A DNA stretch of 64,000 nt from Clostridiaceae bacterium. GTDB lineage: Bacteria > Bacillota > Clostridia > DSM-8532. A program made the position numbers and the translations under genes. Of this stretch, positions 52,808 through 61,870 are shown piece by piece. Position 1 is the stretch's first letter. Each line of letters opens with the position of its first letter. The stretch spans positions 35,855 to 99,854 of the forward strand of contig JAAYMA010000054.1 in assembly GCA_012521615.1 (NCBI GenBank), in the 5' to 3' direction. The notes beneath the pieces were generated by a model. That model was not told the origin of the DNA, did no database searches, and was given only the letters and a program-made list of their open reading frames with translations.

Positions 52808-54091
52808 ATGACTAAAAATTATTACAGCTATTTTGACATAGACTCTAAAATTATTGAATTGGCAAATAAATCAGAAGAAATTGTAAAGGACAGCTTTAAT
52901 AAAATCGATAAAATAAAAGAACAGAACCAGCTCAAAGTTATAAGGGCTATGCAGCTTGAAAGTTTAAGCGATACTCATTTTTCAGGAACAACAGGTTATG
53001 GCTATAACGACAGGGGAAGAGAAATTCTGGATGCTGTTTATGCTCATGCTTTTGGTGCTGAGGACGCAATAGTCAGACACAGTATTACCTGCGGATCCCA
53101 CGCTCTTGCCCTGTGTCTGTATGGTATATTGCGTCCGGGTGATGAGCTTTTGTCAATTACCGGAAAACCTTATGATACATTGGATGAGGTTATAGGCATA
53201 AGGGGGAAAGAAGGGCAGGGATCTTTAAAAGAGTATGGTGTAACCTACAGACAGATTGAATTTACAGCTGATGGCAGAATAGATGTTGATGCAGTCCTGG
53301 ATGCCATTAATGACAGAACAAAACTTATTTTTATTCAAAGATCCCGGGGTTATGAATTCAGACCTGCCCTTACAGTTGATGAGATAGGAAGGGTTGTCAG
53401 CCTTATAAAGGCAAAGAAAAAAGACCTGTACGTTATGGTGGACAACTGTTATGGTGAATTTGTAGAAGAAAGAGAGCCTACTGAGGTTGGCGTTGATATA
53501 ATGGCCGGTTCGCTTATTAAAAATCCCGGCGGCGGTATTGTTCCTTCGGGCGGATACTTTGCCGGCAAAAAAGAACTGGTAGAAAAAATATCTTACCGTC
53601 TCACACTTCCGGGTATTGGCAGAGAGGTAGGAGCTACACTGAACCAGAACAGGCTATTGTTCCAAGGATTCTTCTTGGCGCCGCATATTGTTGCTGAGAG
53701 CCTTAAAGGTGCAGTTTTTACAGCTCAGATTATGACTGAGCTGGGGTTTGAAACTTTCCCAAGTCCCTTTGAAACACGCTGTGATATTATACAGGCTATA
53801 AAATTTAACAGAGAAGACGCGGTCATTGCTTTCTGTCAGGGAATACAGAAAGGCTCGCCGGTAGATTCATTTGTTACGCCTGAACCATGGGAAATGCCCG
53901 GCTATGATTCGCCTGTGATTATGGCAGCCGGTGCCTTTGTACAGGGTTCTTCCATTGAACTTTCAGCGGACGCTCCCATTCGACCTCCTTATATTGCATA
54001 TATGCAGGGCGGGCTTGTATATGAACATGTGAAGCTCGGTGTAATGTGCGCTGTTCAGGAGCTGCTAAATAAGAAAATTATCAGTTTATAA
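52808..54091 (+). CDS. PLP-dependent methionine gamma-lyase-like protein (YnbB/aluminum-resistance family)
   Basis: Fold-type I PLP enzyme of 427 residues. SGTTGYGYNDRGRE near residue 58, the cofactor-contact ITCGSHALALCLYG (about 95), Asp in VMVDNCYGEF (about 212) and Schiff-base Lys in AGSLIKNPGGGIVP (about 237) match the family often annotated as aluminum resistance protein or methionine gamma-lyase-like. The physiological reaction is uncertain; cystathionine or methionine C-S lysis is the usual guess. ATG at 52808. It stands at the head of a group leading into the division cluster. Confidence 0.85.
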   Translation: MTKNYYSYFDIDSKIIELANKSEEIVKDSFNKIDKIKEQNQLKVIRAMQLESLSDTHFSGTTGYGYNDRGREILDAVYAHAFGAEDAIVRHSITCGSHALALCLYGILRPGDELLSITGKPYDTLDEVIGIRGKEGQGSLKEYGVTYRQIEFTADGRIDVDAVLDAINDRTKLIFIQRSRGYEFRPALTVDEIGRVVSLIKAKKKDLYVMVDNCYGEFVEEREPTEVGVDIMAGSLIKNPGGGIVPSGGYFAGKKELVEKISYRLTLPGIGREVGATLNQNRLLFQGFFLAPHIVAESLKGAVFTAQIMTELGFETFPSPFETRCDIIQAIKFNREDAVIAFCQGIQKGSPVDSFVTPEPWEMPGYDSPVIMAAGAFVQGSSIELSADAPIRPPYIAYMQGGLVYEHVKLGVMCAVQELLNKKIISL

Positions 54092-54118
54092 AACTACCCT
54101 GATGCAGGGAGGATACAT

Positions 54119-55447
54119 ATGACAAATGAGCTTGAAGAAAGGAAAAAGAGGAGGAGAGCCCGAAGGATCCGAAGAAGGTTTTTAAGTTTTTTGGGCTTTG
54201 TTCTGCTGCTGGTATATATACCTGCATTATGGAATTGGTTTTTCTCTGTCAATTATGAGATTGCAGCAATAAGCATATCTACCCTTGAAATTAAAGAACC
54301 TGTAAATGGATTGATTATACGCAATGAAACACCGGTGAAATCGCCGGGCACCGGAATATTAATTCCGAGCATACAATATGGTGAAAAGGTTGGTAAAGGA
54401 AACGAAATTGTTTCTTTTATCAAATCGGATATGAAGGATATTGTAGAGAATTACAGGCGGATGGAGGTAGAAATTCTTAAAAGAGTGGTCTCGGAATTTG
54501 ACAGTACAGCAGGTGCTGAAAGGCATGTTTGGGAAAATGCAATTGAAACCCAGATTGCTAAATTGACCGAGATTTCTGATACAGGGGATTTATCCGACGC
54601 CAACTCTGTCCGGAATACAATTGATAAAATACTCGAAGCAAAAGCAAGGTACATGCTTGAAGACAGGACTATAATGCTTAAGATGGGCAAGGAAAAAGAG
54701 GAGCTGGACAGACTCAGAAGCAGTATTCAAAAATCTGTAATCAGCGTAACATCTCCGATTTCAGGAATAGTATCCTACCATTATGATGGTTACGAGGAAA
54801 TATATACTCCTGAAAGCCGCTTTTCGGTGACAATTGATAATATACACGAAGCGGTAGAAATGGGTATAAATAACGATAACTGGCTGACCCCCGTAGAAAT
54901 TAATGGTGTAATGGATGAATATTTCTGCAAGGTTATAGCCAATGATGAAGCGTGGATGGTTTTTGCCATATCCGAGGAAAAAGGTGAAGAAATCAGGATT
55001 GAATTTGAAAAAGCCAAACTTAACGGGCGAAACATTCAATATGAAATTGAAATTGAAGGGGTAGATCAGAGAATTCCTGTTTTTATAGAAAGTATTGGAG
55101 AAAAAGAAAATGGACTGGTAAAGATAACAGGAAGGTTTACCAGATATATTGAAAAAATTATGAATATAAGAGGTTTTAAGGGAAACCTTCTATTGCAGAA
55201 TGTTACCGGTATGCGTGTTCCTTTAAGAAGTCTGTTTAATATAAACACGGTTGACAATACTGCCGATATTGCAGTAGTAGAGATGGATAAGGCAGTGTTT
55301 AAAAGGGTGAGAATTATTGGTCAGCAGGACACCTATGCGATCATTGAAAACCTCGATCCTACGAAGGAAAAAGAAAATGTAAATGTATTTGATATATATC
55401 TGATTAATCCAAAAAATATAGTTGAAGGGCAGGTGGTTGATAAATGA
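54119..55447 (+). CDS. HlyD-like membrane protein upstream of yggS-sepF
   Basis: Protein of 442 residues. A very basic N-terminus (ERKKRRRARRIRRRF) precedes one membrane helix (about 22-42). The exported part starts with a lipoyl/barrel-sandwich-like segment (EPVNGLIIRNETPVKSPGTG), continues with a coiled coil (about 105-205) and a second half-motif (VISVTSPISGIVSYH), the fold plan of HlyD adaptor proteins. No transporter gene is adjacent. Such proteins are commonly found next to yggS and sepF in Clostridia, which hints at an envelope role; that is inference. It overlaps yggS by 4 bases. Confidence 0.78.
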   Translation: MTNELEERKKRRRARRIRRRFLSFLGFVLLLVYIPALWNWFFSVNYEIAAISISTLEIKEPVNGLIIRNETPVKSPGTGILIPSIQYGEKVGKGNEIVSFIKSDMKDIVENYRRMEVEILKRVVSEFDSTAGAERHVWENAIETQIAKLTEISDTGDLSDANSVRNTIDKILEAKARYMLEDRTIMLKMGKEKEELDRLRSSIQKSVISVTSPISGIVSYHYDGYEEIYTPESRFSVTIDNIHEAVEMGINNDNWLTPVEINGVMDEYFCKVIANDEAWMVFAISEEKGEEIRIEFEKAKLNGRNIQYEIEIEGVDQRIPVFIESIGEKENGLVKITGRFTRYIEKIMNIRGFKGNLLLQNVTGMRVPLRSLFNINTVDNTADIAVVEMDKAVFKRVRIIGQQDTYAIIENLDPTKEKENVNVFDIYLINPKNIVEGQVVDK

Positions 55448-56154
55448 GCAATTCGGTAGATGTTGAGAAAATGAGAGAATCAATTCTGAAAATAAGAAAA
55501 AAAATAGAAGCTGCAGCAGAAAAATCGGGGAGAAACCCTGATGATATATTGCTTTTAGGTGTTACGAAAACAGTGGATGTTGATGCGATGCAAGCCGCAT
55601 TTGATCTTGGAATAAAAGATTTTGGCGAAAACAGGGTTCAGGAATTTGTAAAAAAATCCGATATAATAAACAGGGAGTGCAGATGGCACATCATAGGAAG
55701 ACTTCAGACCAACAAAGTTAAGTATCTCGATAACAGAATCAGTCTCATACATTCGCTGGACAGGCTGAAACTTGCCGAAGCCCTTGATAAAAGAGGGAAA
55801 ATAATTGATTATGTTTTCCCGGTTTTAGTACAGGTCAATGTTTCCGGCGAAAGTACGAAGGCTGGAATAGAACCCGAAAATCTTAAGAATTTTTTGTTAC
55901 AGATATCAAAAATGGGTAATATAAAAGTAAAAGGTCTTATGACCATAGCTCCCTATACCGAGGATTCTGAAGCTGTACGGTATGTTTTTAGAAATTTAAA
56001 ACAATTAGCTGTTGACATTGACAGGGAAAGATTAGAAAATATCAGTATGGAAGAACTCTCCATGGGCATGTCGGGAGACTATGAGACAGCTATTGAAGAA
56101 GGATCAACAATTGTAAGAATCGGCAGTGCCATTTTTGGAGAAAGAATTTATTAG
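55444..56154 (+). CDS. yggS: YggS/PLPBP family PLP homeostasis protein
   Basis: PLP-binding TIM-barrel protein of 236 residues without known catalysis; it buffers pyridoxal phosphate. PLP Lys in LLGVTKTVD (about residue 40), DFGENRVQEF (about 60), WHIIGRLQTNKVKYL (about 81), LVQVNVSGE (about 122), LSMGMSGDYETAIEEGST and VRIGSAIFG at the C-terminus are conserved. ATG at 55444 lies in the stop region of the preceding gene. First of yggS-sepF-yggT-divIVA, a conserved Gram-positive arrangement. Confidence 0.95.
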   Translation: MSNSVDVEKMRESILKIRKKIEAAAEKSGRNPDDILLLGVTKTVDVDAMQAAFDLGIKDFGENRVQEFVKKSDIINRECRWHIIGRLQTNKVKYLDNRISLIHSLDRLKLAEALDKRGKIIDYVFPVLVQVNVSGESTKAGIEPENLKNFLLQISKMGNIKVKGLMTIAPYTEDSEAVRYVFRNLKQLAVDIDRERLENISMEELSMGMSGDYETAIEEGSTIVRIGSAIFGERIY

Positions 56155-56201
56155 CTTTTCAGCTAAATATATTTTACTAATGAAAAATGGAGGAAAATAC
56201 T

Positions 56202-56669
56202 ATGGCTAAATTGCTTGAGAAAGCACTGGATTTTTTTGGATGGGAAACAAGTTACGACGAAGATGAAGACGAATTATATGAAGAAGAAATAGCTGAAGCA
56301 TCTCCTTATAAAAGTGAAAGAGAGCGTTATGGCTCTCAGAGGAAATCCAACAGTCAGGGTAAAATTCTCAATATTAACAACAACAATTCTTTTAAGGTTG
56401 TTGTGGTTTCACCTCAGAATATTCTTGAAGTCAAAGAATTATGTGATCATCTTAAGGCCAACAAGCCTGTTATTATGAATGTGGAAGGTGTAGACACAGC
56501 TGTTGCCCAAAGAATGGTTGACTTTTTAAGCGGGTCAGTGTACTGCCTTGATGGGGATATTCAGAAAATTTCCTCAGGAATCTTTCTTGCTACTCCTGCA
56601 AGTTTTGAAATAACAGGCGATTTAAAAGATGATATAAGGAACAAAGGAGTATTTTCCTGGGTGAAATAA
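56202..56669 (+). CDS. sepF: SepF, cell-division protein
   Basis: Protein of 155 residues that binds FtsZ and the membrane. The N-terminal amphipathic membrane-targeting helix (AKLLEKALDFFGW) and an acidic, flexible linker (about 20-60) precede the SepF core (KVVVVSPQNILEVKELCDHL; KPVIMNVEGVD; AQRMVDFLSGSVYCLDGDIQ read in part). ATG at 56202 has GGAGGAA 6 bases upstream; the frame is open to 56187. The stop overlaps the yggT start by one base. Confidence 0.95.
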   Translation: MAKLLEKALDFFGWETSYDEDEDELYEEEIAEASPYKSERERYGSQRKSNSQGKILNINNNNSFKVVVVSPQNILEVKELCDHLKANKPVIMNVEGVDTAVAQRMVDFLSGSVYCLDGDIQKISSGIFLATPASFEITGDLKDDIRNKGVFSWVK

Positions 56670-56947
56670 TGTCTGGTTTTCAGATTATTATTATATCCCT
56701 GCGTGCTGTGATAGGTGCTATGGAAGTAGTAATACTGGCCAGAGTTCTGTGTGAGTTCAAGGCTATCAGACGTGATTCGAGGCCGTTCAGATTACTGCTT
56801 TCTATTTCCGAACCTTTATTGCATCCTGTCCGCAAAATATTAGCCAAACAGTATAAAAATATAAAAATACGTTTTGACCTATCACCATTTATTGTTATGA
56901 TTATTCTCTATATAATTAATGTCTTGCTCAGAAACAGTGTTAAATAA
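56669..56947 (+). CDS. yggT: YggT family membrane protein
   Basis: Small membrane protein of 92 residues with two helices (about 3-28 and 70-88) and the family core RPFRLLLSISEPLLHPVRKIL. It belongs to the YGGT family, found between sepF and divIVA in many Gram-positives and thought to assist division or osmotic adaptation. ATG at 56669 overlaps the sepF stop. Confidence 0.92.
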   Translation: MSGFQIIIISLRAVIGAMEVVILARVLCEFKAIRRDSRPFRLLLSISEPLLHPVRKILAKQYKNIKIRFDLSPFIVMIILYIINVLLRNSVK

Positions 56948-56963
56948 ACCGGGGGTGATGCTT

Positions 56964-57440
56964 GTGAATTTTCTGCCGAATGATCTTCAGAATATCGTTC
57001 TGAAGAAATCTTTAATGGGCTATGATGTTATTCAGGTTGAGGATTTGCTGGAAAAAATAGTGGAAGATCTGGCTGAACATATAAGGGAGAATTCAAGGCT
57101 GAAGGAAAGGCTTGATGATAGTTTAGAAAAAATAAACTATTATAAAAATATAGAATCTTCATTGCAAAACAGCCTTATTGTGGCTCAGCAGACAAGTGAT
57201 GAAATAATCGCCAATGCCAAAAAGAATGCTGAAAATATAATAAAGGAAGCCGAACTTCAGGCCAAACAAATAATTGAAGAGGCAAATCGTGAGGTAATTG
57301 ATATTCAGAAGGAATATGAACGGCTTAAACGTGAAGTAGAGGCTTATAGAATAAAGGTTGAAAGCATCATCCGCGCTCAGCTCAGATCAATGCAAAATCT
57401 TGATGAGCAGGCCAAGGCTATCAATTTAAATGTTGTCTGA
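56964..57440 (+). CDS. divIVA: DivIVA-domain protein
   Basis: Pole- and septum-localising coiled-coil protein of about 158 residues. The N-terminal DivIVA lipid-binding domain reads FLPNDLQNIVLKKSLMGYD with VEDLLEKIVEDL; coiled coil extends from about 35 to 145 (ANAKKNAENIIKEAELQAK). GTG at 56964 lies 6 bases after GGGGGTG and gives the usual DivIVA N-terminus; ATG at 56958 is too close to that site. It ends the yggS-sepF-yggT-divIVA operon. Confidence 0.92.
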   Translation: MNFLPNDLQNIVLKKSLMGYDVIQVEDLLEKIVEDLAEHIRENSRLKERLDDSLEKINYYKNIESSLQNSLIVAQQTSDEIIANAKKNAENIIKEAELQAKQIIEEANREVIDIQKEYERLKREVEAYRIKVESIIRAQLRSMQNLDEQAKAINLNVV

Positions 57441-57461
57441 TTTTATGAGTTAGAATATACA
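57433..57461 (+). promoter_or_regulatory. Promoter P1 candidate of htpG
   Basis: TTGTCT (57433-57438), 17-base spacer, TATACA (57456-57461). It would start transcription just before the CIRCE element, the usual arrangement for HrcA repression. The -35 box overlaps the divIVA stop region. Confidence 0.45.
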
Positions 57462-57474
57462 TTTTTCAGAAGTT

Positions 57475-57501
57475 TTAGCACTCTCTTAACGAGAGTGCTA
57501 A
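57475..57501 (+). promoter_or_regulatory. CIRCE operator (HrcA binding site)
   Basis: A perfect consensus TTAGCACTC-N9-GAGTGCTAA inverted repeat (57475-57483, 57493-57501). HrcA binding here represses the downstream chaperone gene until heat or misfolded protein occupies GroEL. It may also serve as a stem-loop at the end of the divIVA transcript. Confidence 0.95.
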
Positions 57502-57509
57502 AACTTGTC

Positions 57510-57538
57510 TTGACATACTTTGACCTTAATATTATTAT
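57510..57538 (+). promoter_or_regulatory. Promoter P2 of htpG
   Basis: TTGACA (57510-57515), 17-base spacer, TATTAT (57533-57538), 38 bases upstream of the htpG start. The CIRCE element ends 8 bases before its -35 box. Confidence 0.65.
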
Positions 57539-57575
57539 ATTCATCGGTAGAATTTTCATACAGGAGGTTATGGAT

Positions 57576-59432
57576 TTGGTAAGTGAAAAAGGCTATTTAT
57601 CAATTGATACAGAGAATATATTTCCTATTATAAAAAAATGGCTCTATTCAGAAAAAGATATATTTTTAAGGGAACTGGTTTCCAATTCAGCCGATGCAAT
57701 CAGTAAACTTAAAAAGCTTTCTGATATGGGTGAAGCATCTCTGCCGGAAGGGTACAGGCCCCGGATAGATGTTCTGGTCAATAAAGAGAAGGGTACCATT
57801 TCCATTTCCGACAATGGCCTTGGCATGACTGACGAGGAAGTCAAAAAATACATTAATCAAATAGCCTTTTCAGGAGTTAAAGACTTCATTGAAAAGTATA
57901 AGGATAAAACTGATGATCAGCAAATTATAGGTCATTTTGGTCTGGGCTTTTATTCATCCTTTATGGTAAGTGAAAAAGTTACAATAGATACACTTTCCTA
58001 TAAAGAAGGGGCTGCTCCCGTATTTTGGGAAAGCACCGGCAATACAGAGTATTCCATGTCTTCTTCAGACAAGAAAACTGTGGGAACGGTTGTTACTCTT
58101 CATATAGCTGAAGATTCCAGGGAGTTTTTGGATGTATGGAAAGTAAGGGAAATCCTGAAAAAGTACTTTGCATTTTTGCAGTATGAAATTTATCTTATAG
58201 ATGAAAATCAAAAGAAGGAAGACAAAAAACAAGAGGAAAAACCTATAAACAGTACCAGTCCGCTTTGGCTCAAAAATCCCAGGGATTGTACTGATGAAGA
58301 ATATAAAGATTTTTACCGTGAAGTGTTCATGGATTTCAATGATCCTCTGTTCTGGATTCATATAAATATGGATTATCCTTTCAATATGAAGGGAATTATA
58401 TATTTTCCCAAACTGAAACACGAATTTGAACCTTTGGAAGGTAAGATTAAGCTGTTTTATAATCAGGTATTTGTTGCTGACAATATTAAAGAGGTCATAC
58501 CTGAATTTCTGATGCTTCTGAAAGGTTGCCTGGATTGTCCTGACCTTCCTCTGAATGTTTCAAGAAGCTTTTTGCAGAGCGAAGGACTGGTCACTAAAAT
58601 CTCAAATCATATCATTAAAAAAGTGGCAGATAAATTGAAACTGCTTTACAGTAAAGAAAAAGAAAATTACGAAAAATACTGGGATGATATAAATCCATTC
58701 ATCAAATACGGCTGTATGAAAGAGCCCAAGTTTTATGAGCGTGTAAAAGACATACTTATTTATAAAACAATTAATGGCAAGTATGTGACCCAGGAAGAAT
58801 ATCTTGAGCAAAATAAAAATACTGACAAGAAAATTTTCTATGTTACCGACGAAAATCAGCAGGCCCAGTATATTCGGATGTTCAAAGAGCAGGGTCTTGA
58901 TGCAGTCATTTTAAATACAATGATAGATAGTCATTTTGTGAGCTTCATGGAATCACAAAACCAGGATGTCAAATTTATGCGTGTTGATGCAGATATAACT
59001 GAAATCCTGAAGTCAGAAAAGGCTGACGAGGAGGACAATAAAAAGCTCTCTGAAAAGCTTGAAAAATTGTTTAAAGAAGCTACAAACAATGATAAATTAA
59101 AAGTAAAGGTTGAATCTCTTAAAAACGAAGAAACATCGGCTATTATACTTATTTCGGAGCATGCACAGCGATTTAAGGAAATGAGCCGTGCTTTTGGCGG
59201 TAATCTGAATCTGGCCGATCTACCGTCCGATGATGAATTGGTACTCAACAGCAATAATGCTATCATCAAACGGATAGCAACTCTTTATGAAGAAGATAAT
59301 AGAAAAGAAGATGCAATTTTGGCTGCAGCTCAGGTTTACGATTTGGCTCTGCTGAATCAAAGAAGACTTGAGCCCGAAACTATGGCGAAATTTGTAGAAA
59401 GAAGCAATAAAATTTTGATGAGGATACTATGA
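57576..59432 (+). CDS. htpG: HtpG, bacterial Hsp90 chaperone
   Basis: ATP-dependent chaperone of about 618 residues. The N-terminal GHKL ATPase domain has [16 protein letters not shown] (about 27-42), [12 protein letters not shown] (about 77-88), the lid and [13 protein letters not shown] (about 120-132). The middle domain has NPLFWIHI-type residues, [10 protein letters not shown] (about 325) and the C-terminal dimerisation domain ends near [10 protein letters not shown] charged linker ([11 protein letters not shown]) sits near 214. TTG at 57576, 8 bases after AGGAGG, is preferred over ATG at 57570, which is only 2 bases from that site. Controlled by a perfect CIRCE element, which is not universal for htpG. 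Its stop overlaps the queA start. Confidence 0.95.
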   Translation: MVSEKGYLSIDTENIFPIIKKWLYSEKDIFLRELVSNSADAISKLKKLSDMGEASLPEGYRPRIDVLVNKEKGTISISDNGLGMTDEEVKKYINQIAFSGVKDFIEKYKDKTDDQQIIGHFGLGFYSSFMVSEKVTIDTLSYKEGAAPVFWESTGNTEYSMSSSDKKTVGTVVTLHIAEDSREFLDVWKVREILKKYFAFLQYEIYLIDENQKKEDKKQEEKPINSTSPLWLKNPRDCTDEEYKDFYREVFMDFNDPLFWIHINMDYPFNMKGIIYFPKLKHEFEPLEGKIKLFYNQVFVADNIKEVIPEFLMLLKGCLDCPDLPLNVSRSFLQSEGLVTKISNHIIKKVADKLKLLYSKEKENYEKYWDDINPFIKYGCMKEPKFYERVKDILIYKTINGKYVTQEEYLEQNKNTDKKIFYVTDENQQAQYIRMFKEQGLDAVILNTMIDSHFVSFMESQNQDVKFMRVDADITEILKSEKADEEDNKKLSEKLEKLFKEATNNDKLKVKVESLKNEETSAIILISEHAQRFKEMSRAFGGNLNLADLPSDDELVLNSNNAIIKRIATLYEEDNRKEDAILAAAQVYDLALLNQRRLEPETMAKFVERSNKILMRIL

Positions 59433-60454
59433 AATTAAAAGATTTTTGGTACGAACTTCCTGAGCATTTAATCGCTCAGAATCCTGCTGAACGGCGGGAT
59501 ATGTCAAGGCTTTTGGTAGTAGACAGAGAAAAACGCAGCATAGAGCACAGGATATTTAAAGATATATCTTTATATCTTGAACCTGGAGATTGCCTGGTTA
59601 TAAACAATACGAGGGTTATTCCTGCAAGACTTTTAGGAAAAAAAGAAGGAACAGGCGGCAAAATTGAATTTGTTCTGTTAAAAAGAATAGAAAAAGATGT
59701 ATGGGAGGTTATTTTAAAACCTGGGCGACGGGCAAAACCCGGTGCCCGGTTTACTTTTGGGAATGGTATCTTAAAGGCTGAAATCTTAAAAGTAGTTGAT
59801 GAAGGTAACCGTATTGTAAAGTTTTATTATGATGGGGTTTTTGAGGAGATACTGGACCGGGTAGGGATAATTCCTTTGCCCCCTTATATACAAGCCGATT
59901 TAAAGGATAAAGAAAGATATCAGACCATATACTCCAAAATTAACGGTTCCGCTGCTGCTCCAACTGCGGGACTTCATTTTACCAATGAACTTTTTGAAGA
60001 GCTGAAGCAAAAAGGTGTAAATATAGCAGAAGTAACACTCCATGTAGGGCTGGGAACATTCAGACCTGTAAAAACCCAGAATATTGAAGAGCATCACATG
60101 CATAAAGAATTTTTTACTATAGGGGAGAAAGCCTGCTCTTTAATTAATGAAGCAAAAGAAAATGGTAAAAGAGTTATCGCAGTTGGTACAACCAGCGTAA
60201 GAGTTCTGGAAACAACAGTGGACCAGAATGGAAGGGTAAGACCTGCCCAGGGCGATACTGATATATTCATTTATCCAGGTTATAATTTTAAGATTGTGGA
60301 TGCCCTGATTACTAATTTTCATCTGCCTGAATCAACCCTTATAATGCTGGTCAGTGCCTTTGCCGGAAGAGATTTTATTATGGAAGCTTATAAAGAAGCT
60401 ATTGCCAAAGAATACAGGTTTTTCAGCTTTGGCGATGCAATGCTGATTTTATAA
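59429..60454 (+). CDS. queA: S-adenosylmethionine:tRNA ribosyltransferase-isomerase
   Basis: Queuosine pathway enzyme of 341 residues; it transfers and isomerises ribose from SAM onto preQ1 at tRNA position 34, giving epoxyqueuosine. Conserved blocks [61 protein letters not shown] and [19 protein letters not shown] are all seen. ATG at 59429 overlaps the htpG stop by 4 bases, so the two are probably co-transcribed and queA may share heat control. No tgt gene follows in this window. Confidence 0.96.
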   Translation: MKLKDFWYELPEHLIAQNPAERRDMSRLLVVDREKRSIEHRIFKDISLYLEPGDCLVINNTRVIPARLLGKKEGTGGKIEFVLLKRIEKDVWEVILKPGRRAKPGARFTFGNGILKAEILKVVDEGNRIVKFYYDGVFEEILDRVGIIPLPPYIQADLKDKERYQTIYSKINGSAAAPTAGLHFTNELFEELKQKGVNIAEVTLHVGLGTFRPVKTQNIEEHHMHKEFFTIGEKACSLINEAKENGKRVIAVGTTSVRVLETTVDQNGRVRPAQGDTDIFIYPGYNFKIVDALITNFHLPESTLIMLVSAFAGRDFIMEAYKEAIAKEYRFFSFGDAMLIL

Positions 60455-60544
60455 TTTTTAATTAAATTCTAATTTCAGACAAATTCTTTTATCATGTTTA
60501 TTATTTATAATGCTGTTAGAATTCAGGCGGAGGCTTAAAATATC

Positions 60545-61396
60545 ATGAGAGAAAACAAAAAATATATTCTGGGTGCATTTTTTGTAATAATCGGCATTTT
60601 AATTTTGTTTGGCAGGATTAATCTTAATTTCCACTGGATAATGCATCTGGCATGGCCAAGTGTTTTGATAGGTATCTCCTTTCTGTTCTTTTTAGGATAC
60701 TATGCTAAAAGACCGTTTGGTACGGGCTATCTTGTGCCTGCTGGAATATTTTTTACTATTGGTGTGACTTTTTTTATTGGTGAACTCTTTTCCTACAGAC
60801 TGGTGTGGCCTGGCTTTTTTGCTGCTCCTGCCGTCGGATTATTCTTATTGTATCTGTTTGGAGAGAGAAAAGCAGGTTTGCTTGTTCCTGTAGGGACTTT
60901 ATTTACATTTGCAGGTGTTTGTTTTTTCTCTGAATTGTTTCATATATGGCATTTGCTTTGGCCTGGCGTCATTGCATCACCTGCTGTGGGATTATTACTG
61001 CTTTATCTGTTTGGTAACAGGAGTGCAGGCTTACTGATTCCCATAGGAACATTGATGTCAATATCCGGACTTTTTTCGTTTGCAGAAATTTTTGATGCGT
61101 GGGGCATAGTTTGGCCGGGTTTCATTATGGCACCGGCGGTCGGATTGTTTTTGTATTATCTTGCCGGAAACCGGAACTCGGCATTGCTGATACCTATATT
61201 TATTCTCAGTGCTATTTCTGTTACATTTTTCTCCATATTCTGTCTGGGAAAAATCTTGTGGGCGCTAAGATATGTTATAGGCGGTGCGTTTGTTTTGTTT
61301 GGATTAATGACAATCTTAAGAAAGCCAGGCGAGAAATATGACAGTAAAAACTATAAAGAACAGTATAACAATTACAACAATGATAATATGGGTTAA
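60545..61396 (+). CDS. Polytopic membrane protein built from four 51-residue repeats
   Basis: Protein of 283 residues with about ten hydrophobic helices and a short polar tail (YKEQYNNYNND). The sequence is a tandem repeat: Trp-Pro pairs at residues 37, 88, 139 and 190 are exactly 51 apart, each followed by PAVGL-type sequence, a helix ending YLFG(E/N)R and (L/I)(V/I)P(V/I)GTL, as in WPGFFAAPAVGLFLLYLFG and WPGVIASPAVGLLLLYLFG. The first copy is the most degraded. No family is recognised. ATG at 60545 lies after GGCGGAGG. The gene is followed by a long hairpin and stands apart from queA (90-base gap). Confidence 0.8.
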   Translation: MRENKKYILGAFFVIIGILILFGRINLNFHWIMHLAWPSVLIGISFLFFLGYYAKRPFGTGYLVPAGIFFTIGVTFFIGELFSYRLVWPGFFAAPAVGLFLLYLFGERKAGLLVPVGTLFTFAGVCFFSELFHIWHLLWPGVIASPAVGLLLLYLFGNRSAGLLIPIGTLMSISGLFSFAEIFDAWGIVWPGFIMAPAVGLFLYYLAGNRNSALLIPIFILSAISVTFFSIFCLGKILWALRYVIGGAFVLFGLMTILRKPGEKYDSKNYKEQYNNYNNDNMG

Positions 61397-61419
61397 AGTT
61401 CATAACTTAAATGGAATGG

Positions 61420-61456
61420 ATAAGCAAAGATTGCCTTGATGGCAGTCTTTGCTTAT
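61420..61456. terminator. Long hairpin between convergent genes
   Basis: A 16-bp stem, ATAAGCAAAGATTGCC (61420-61435) with GGCAGTCTTTGCTTAT (61441-61456), one mismatched position and a 5-base loop. It lacks a T-run on either strand, but its place between a plus-strand and a minus-strand gene suggests a transcription end. Confidence 0.55.
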
Positions 61457-61487
61457 AATGAAGAATTGTCCGGGATTATATTAATCC

Positions 61488-61589
61488 CTATGCCTGAGTT
61501 TGGTCTGCGCCCATTTCTGCATTTTGTTGTTCCTGATTATTCTTTGCTTTTTTCTTCTGTTTGGGCGCATTCTTTTTGTTCTTAGCCAT
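61488..61589 (-). CDS. Tiny basic protein (33 aa), possibly spore-associated
   Basis: Reads MAKNKKNAPKQKKKAKNN, then a Gln/Asn/Glu/Ala tail ending in ADQTQA. ATG at 61589 has GGGTGA about 9 bases upstream. The composition (very high Lys, Asn and Gln, no aromatic or Cys residues) resembles small acid-soluble spore proteins of the minor classes. It lies 66 bases downstream of a second tiny hydrophilic gene with a forespore-type promoter candidate. The overlapping long hydrophobic frame on the plus strand is judged a shadow. No family is firmly recognised. Confidence 0.55.
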   Translation of the reverse strand: MAKNKKNAPKQKKKAKNNQEQQNAEMGADQTQA

Positions 61590-61655
61590 TTTCTACTTCA
61601 CCCGCTCATTATTATTTTCATTTTAAGTTTAATTATTCTTTTTTCAGTTTGTATT

Positions 61656-61802
61656 TTATTGGTTATAAGGTGCTTCGTTTCCCGGAACTTTGGGATTTTT
61701 ACTGTTTGGTACCTGATCCAGCCGTTTCTGATTTTCCTGATTCTCGTTTTCTTTAGTATGTCCATACATCTTCTTCTCTTCAGGTCTTTTTTTTCTTGAC
61801 AC
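61656..61802 (-). CDS. Tiny hydrophilic protein (48 aa), possible minor spore protein
   Basis: Starts at GTG 61802, 7 bases after AAAGGAG, and reads MSRKKRPEEKKMYGHTKE with a further 30 polar residues ending in GNEAPYNQ. It lacks Cys and Trp and is rich in Lys, Glu, Asn and Gln, like small spore proteins. A sigma-F/G-type promoter candidate stands just upstream. An overlapping frame of 81 codons on the same strand has worse composition and no good ribosome site. I know no named homologue. Confidence 0.6.
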   Translation of the reverse strand: MSRKKRPEEKKMYGHTKENENQENQKRLDQVPNSKNPKVPGNEAPYNQ

Positions 61803-61831
61803 AGGCTCGCTCCTTTCTGGTGTGGTATAAT

Positions 61832-61860
61832 TATCTTTTCCAAAAAATTTAGTAATATAC
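61832..61860 (-). promoter_or_regulatory. Forespore-type (sigma-F/G) promoter candidate for the tiny genes
   Basis: On the minus strand GTATA (61860-61856), 14-base spacer, GGAAAAGATA (61841-61832). The -10 fits the GGNNANAHTR consensus at all but one position. It lies about 30 bases upstream of the GTG start at 61802. Confidence 0.5.
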
Positions 61861-61870
61861 CTTAAGGAAT

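Noticed and set aside
61500..61799. 99-codon very hydrophobic plus-strand frame
   Set aside because: It is antisense to the two tiny Lys/Asn-rich genes; A-rich codons on one strand give Phe/Leu codons on the other, which explains the apparent membrane protein.
61598..61843. 81-codon minus-strand frame overlapping the tiny genes
   Set aside because: The alternative frame starting at 61802 has a proper AAAGGAG site and a hydrophilic spore-protein-like composition; the longer frame has neither.
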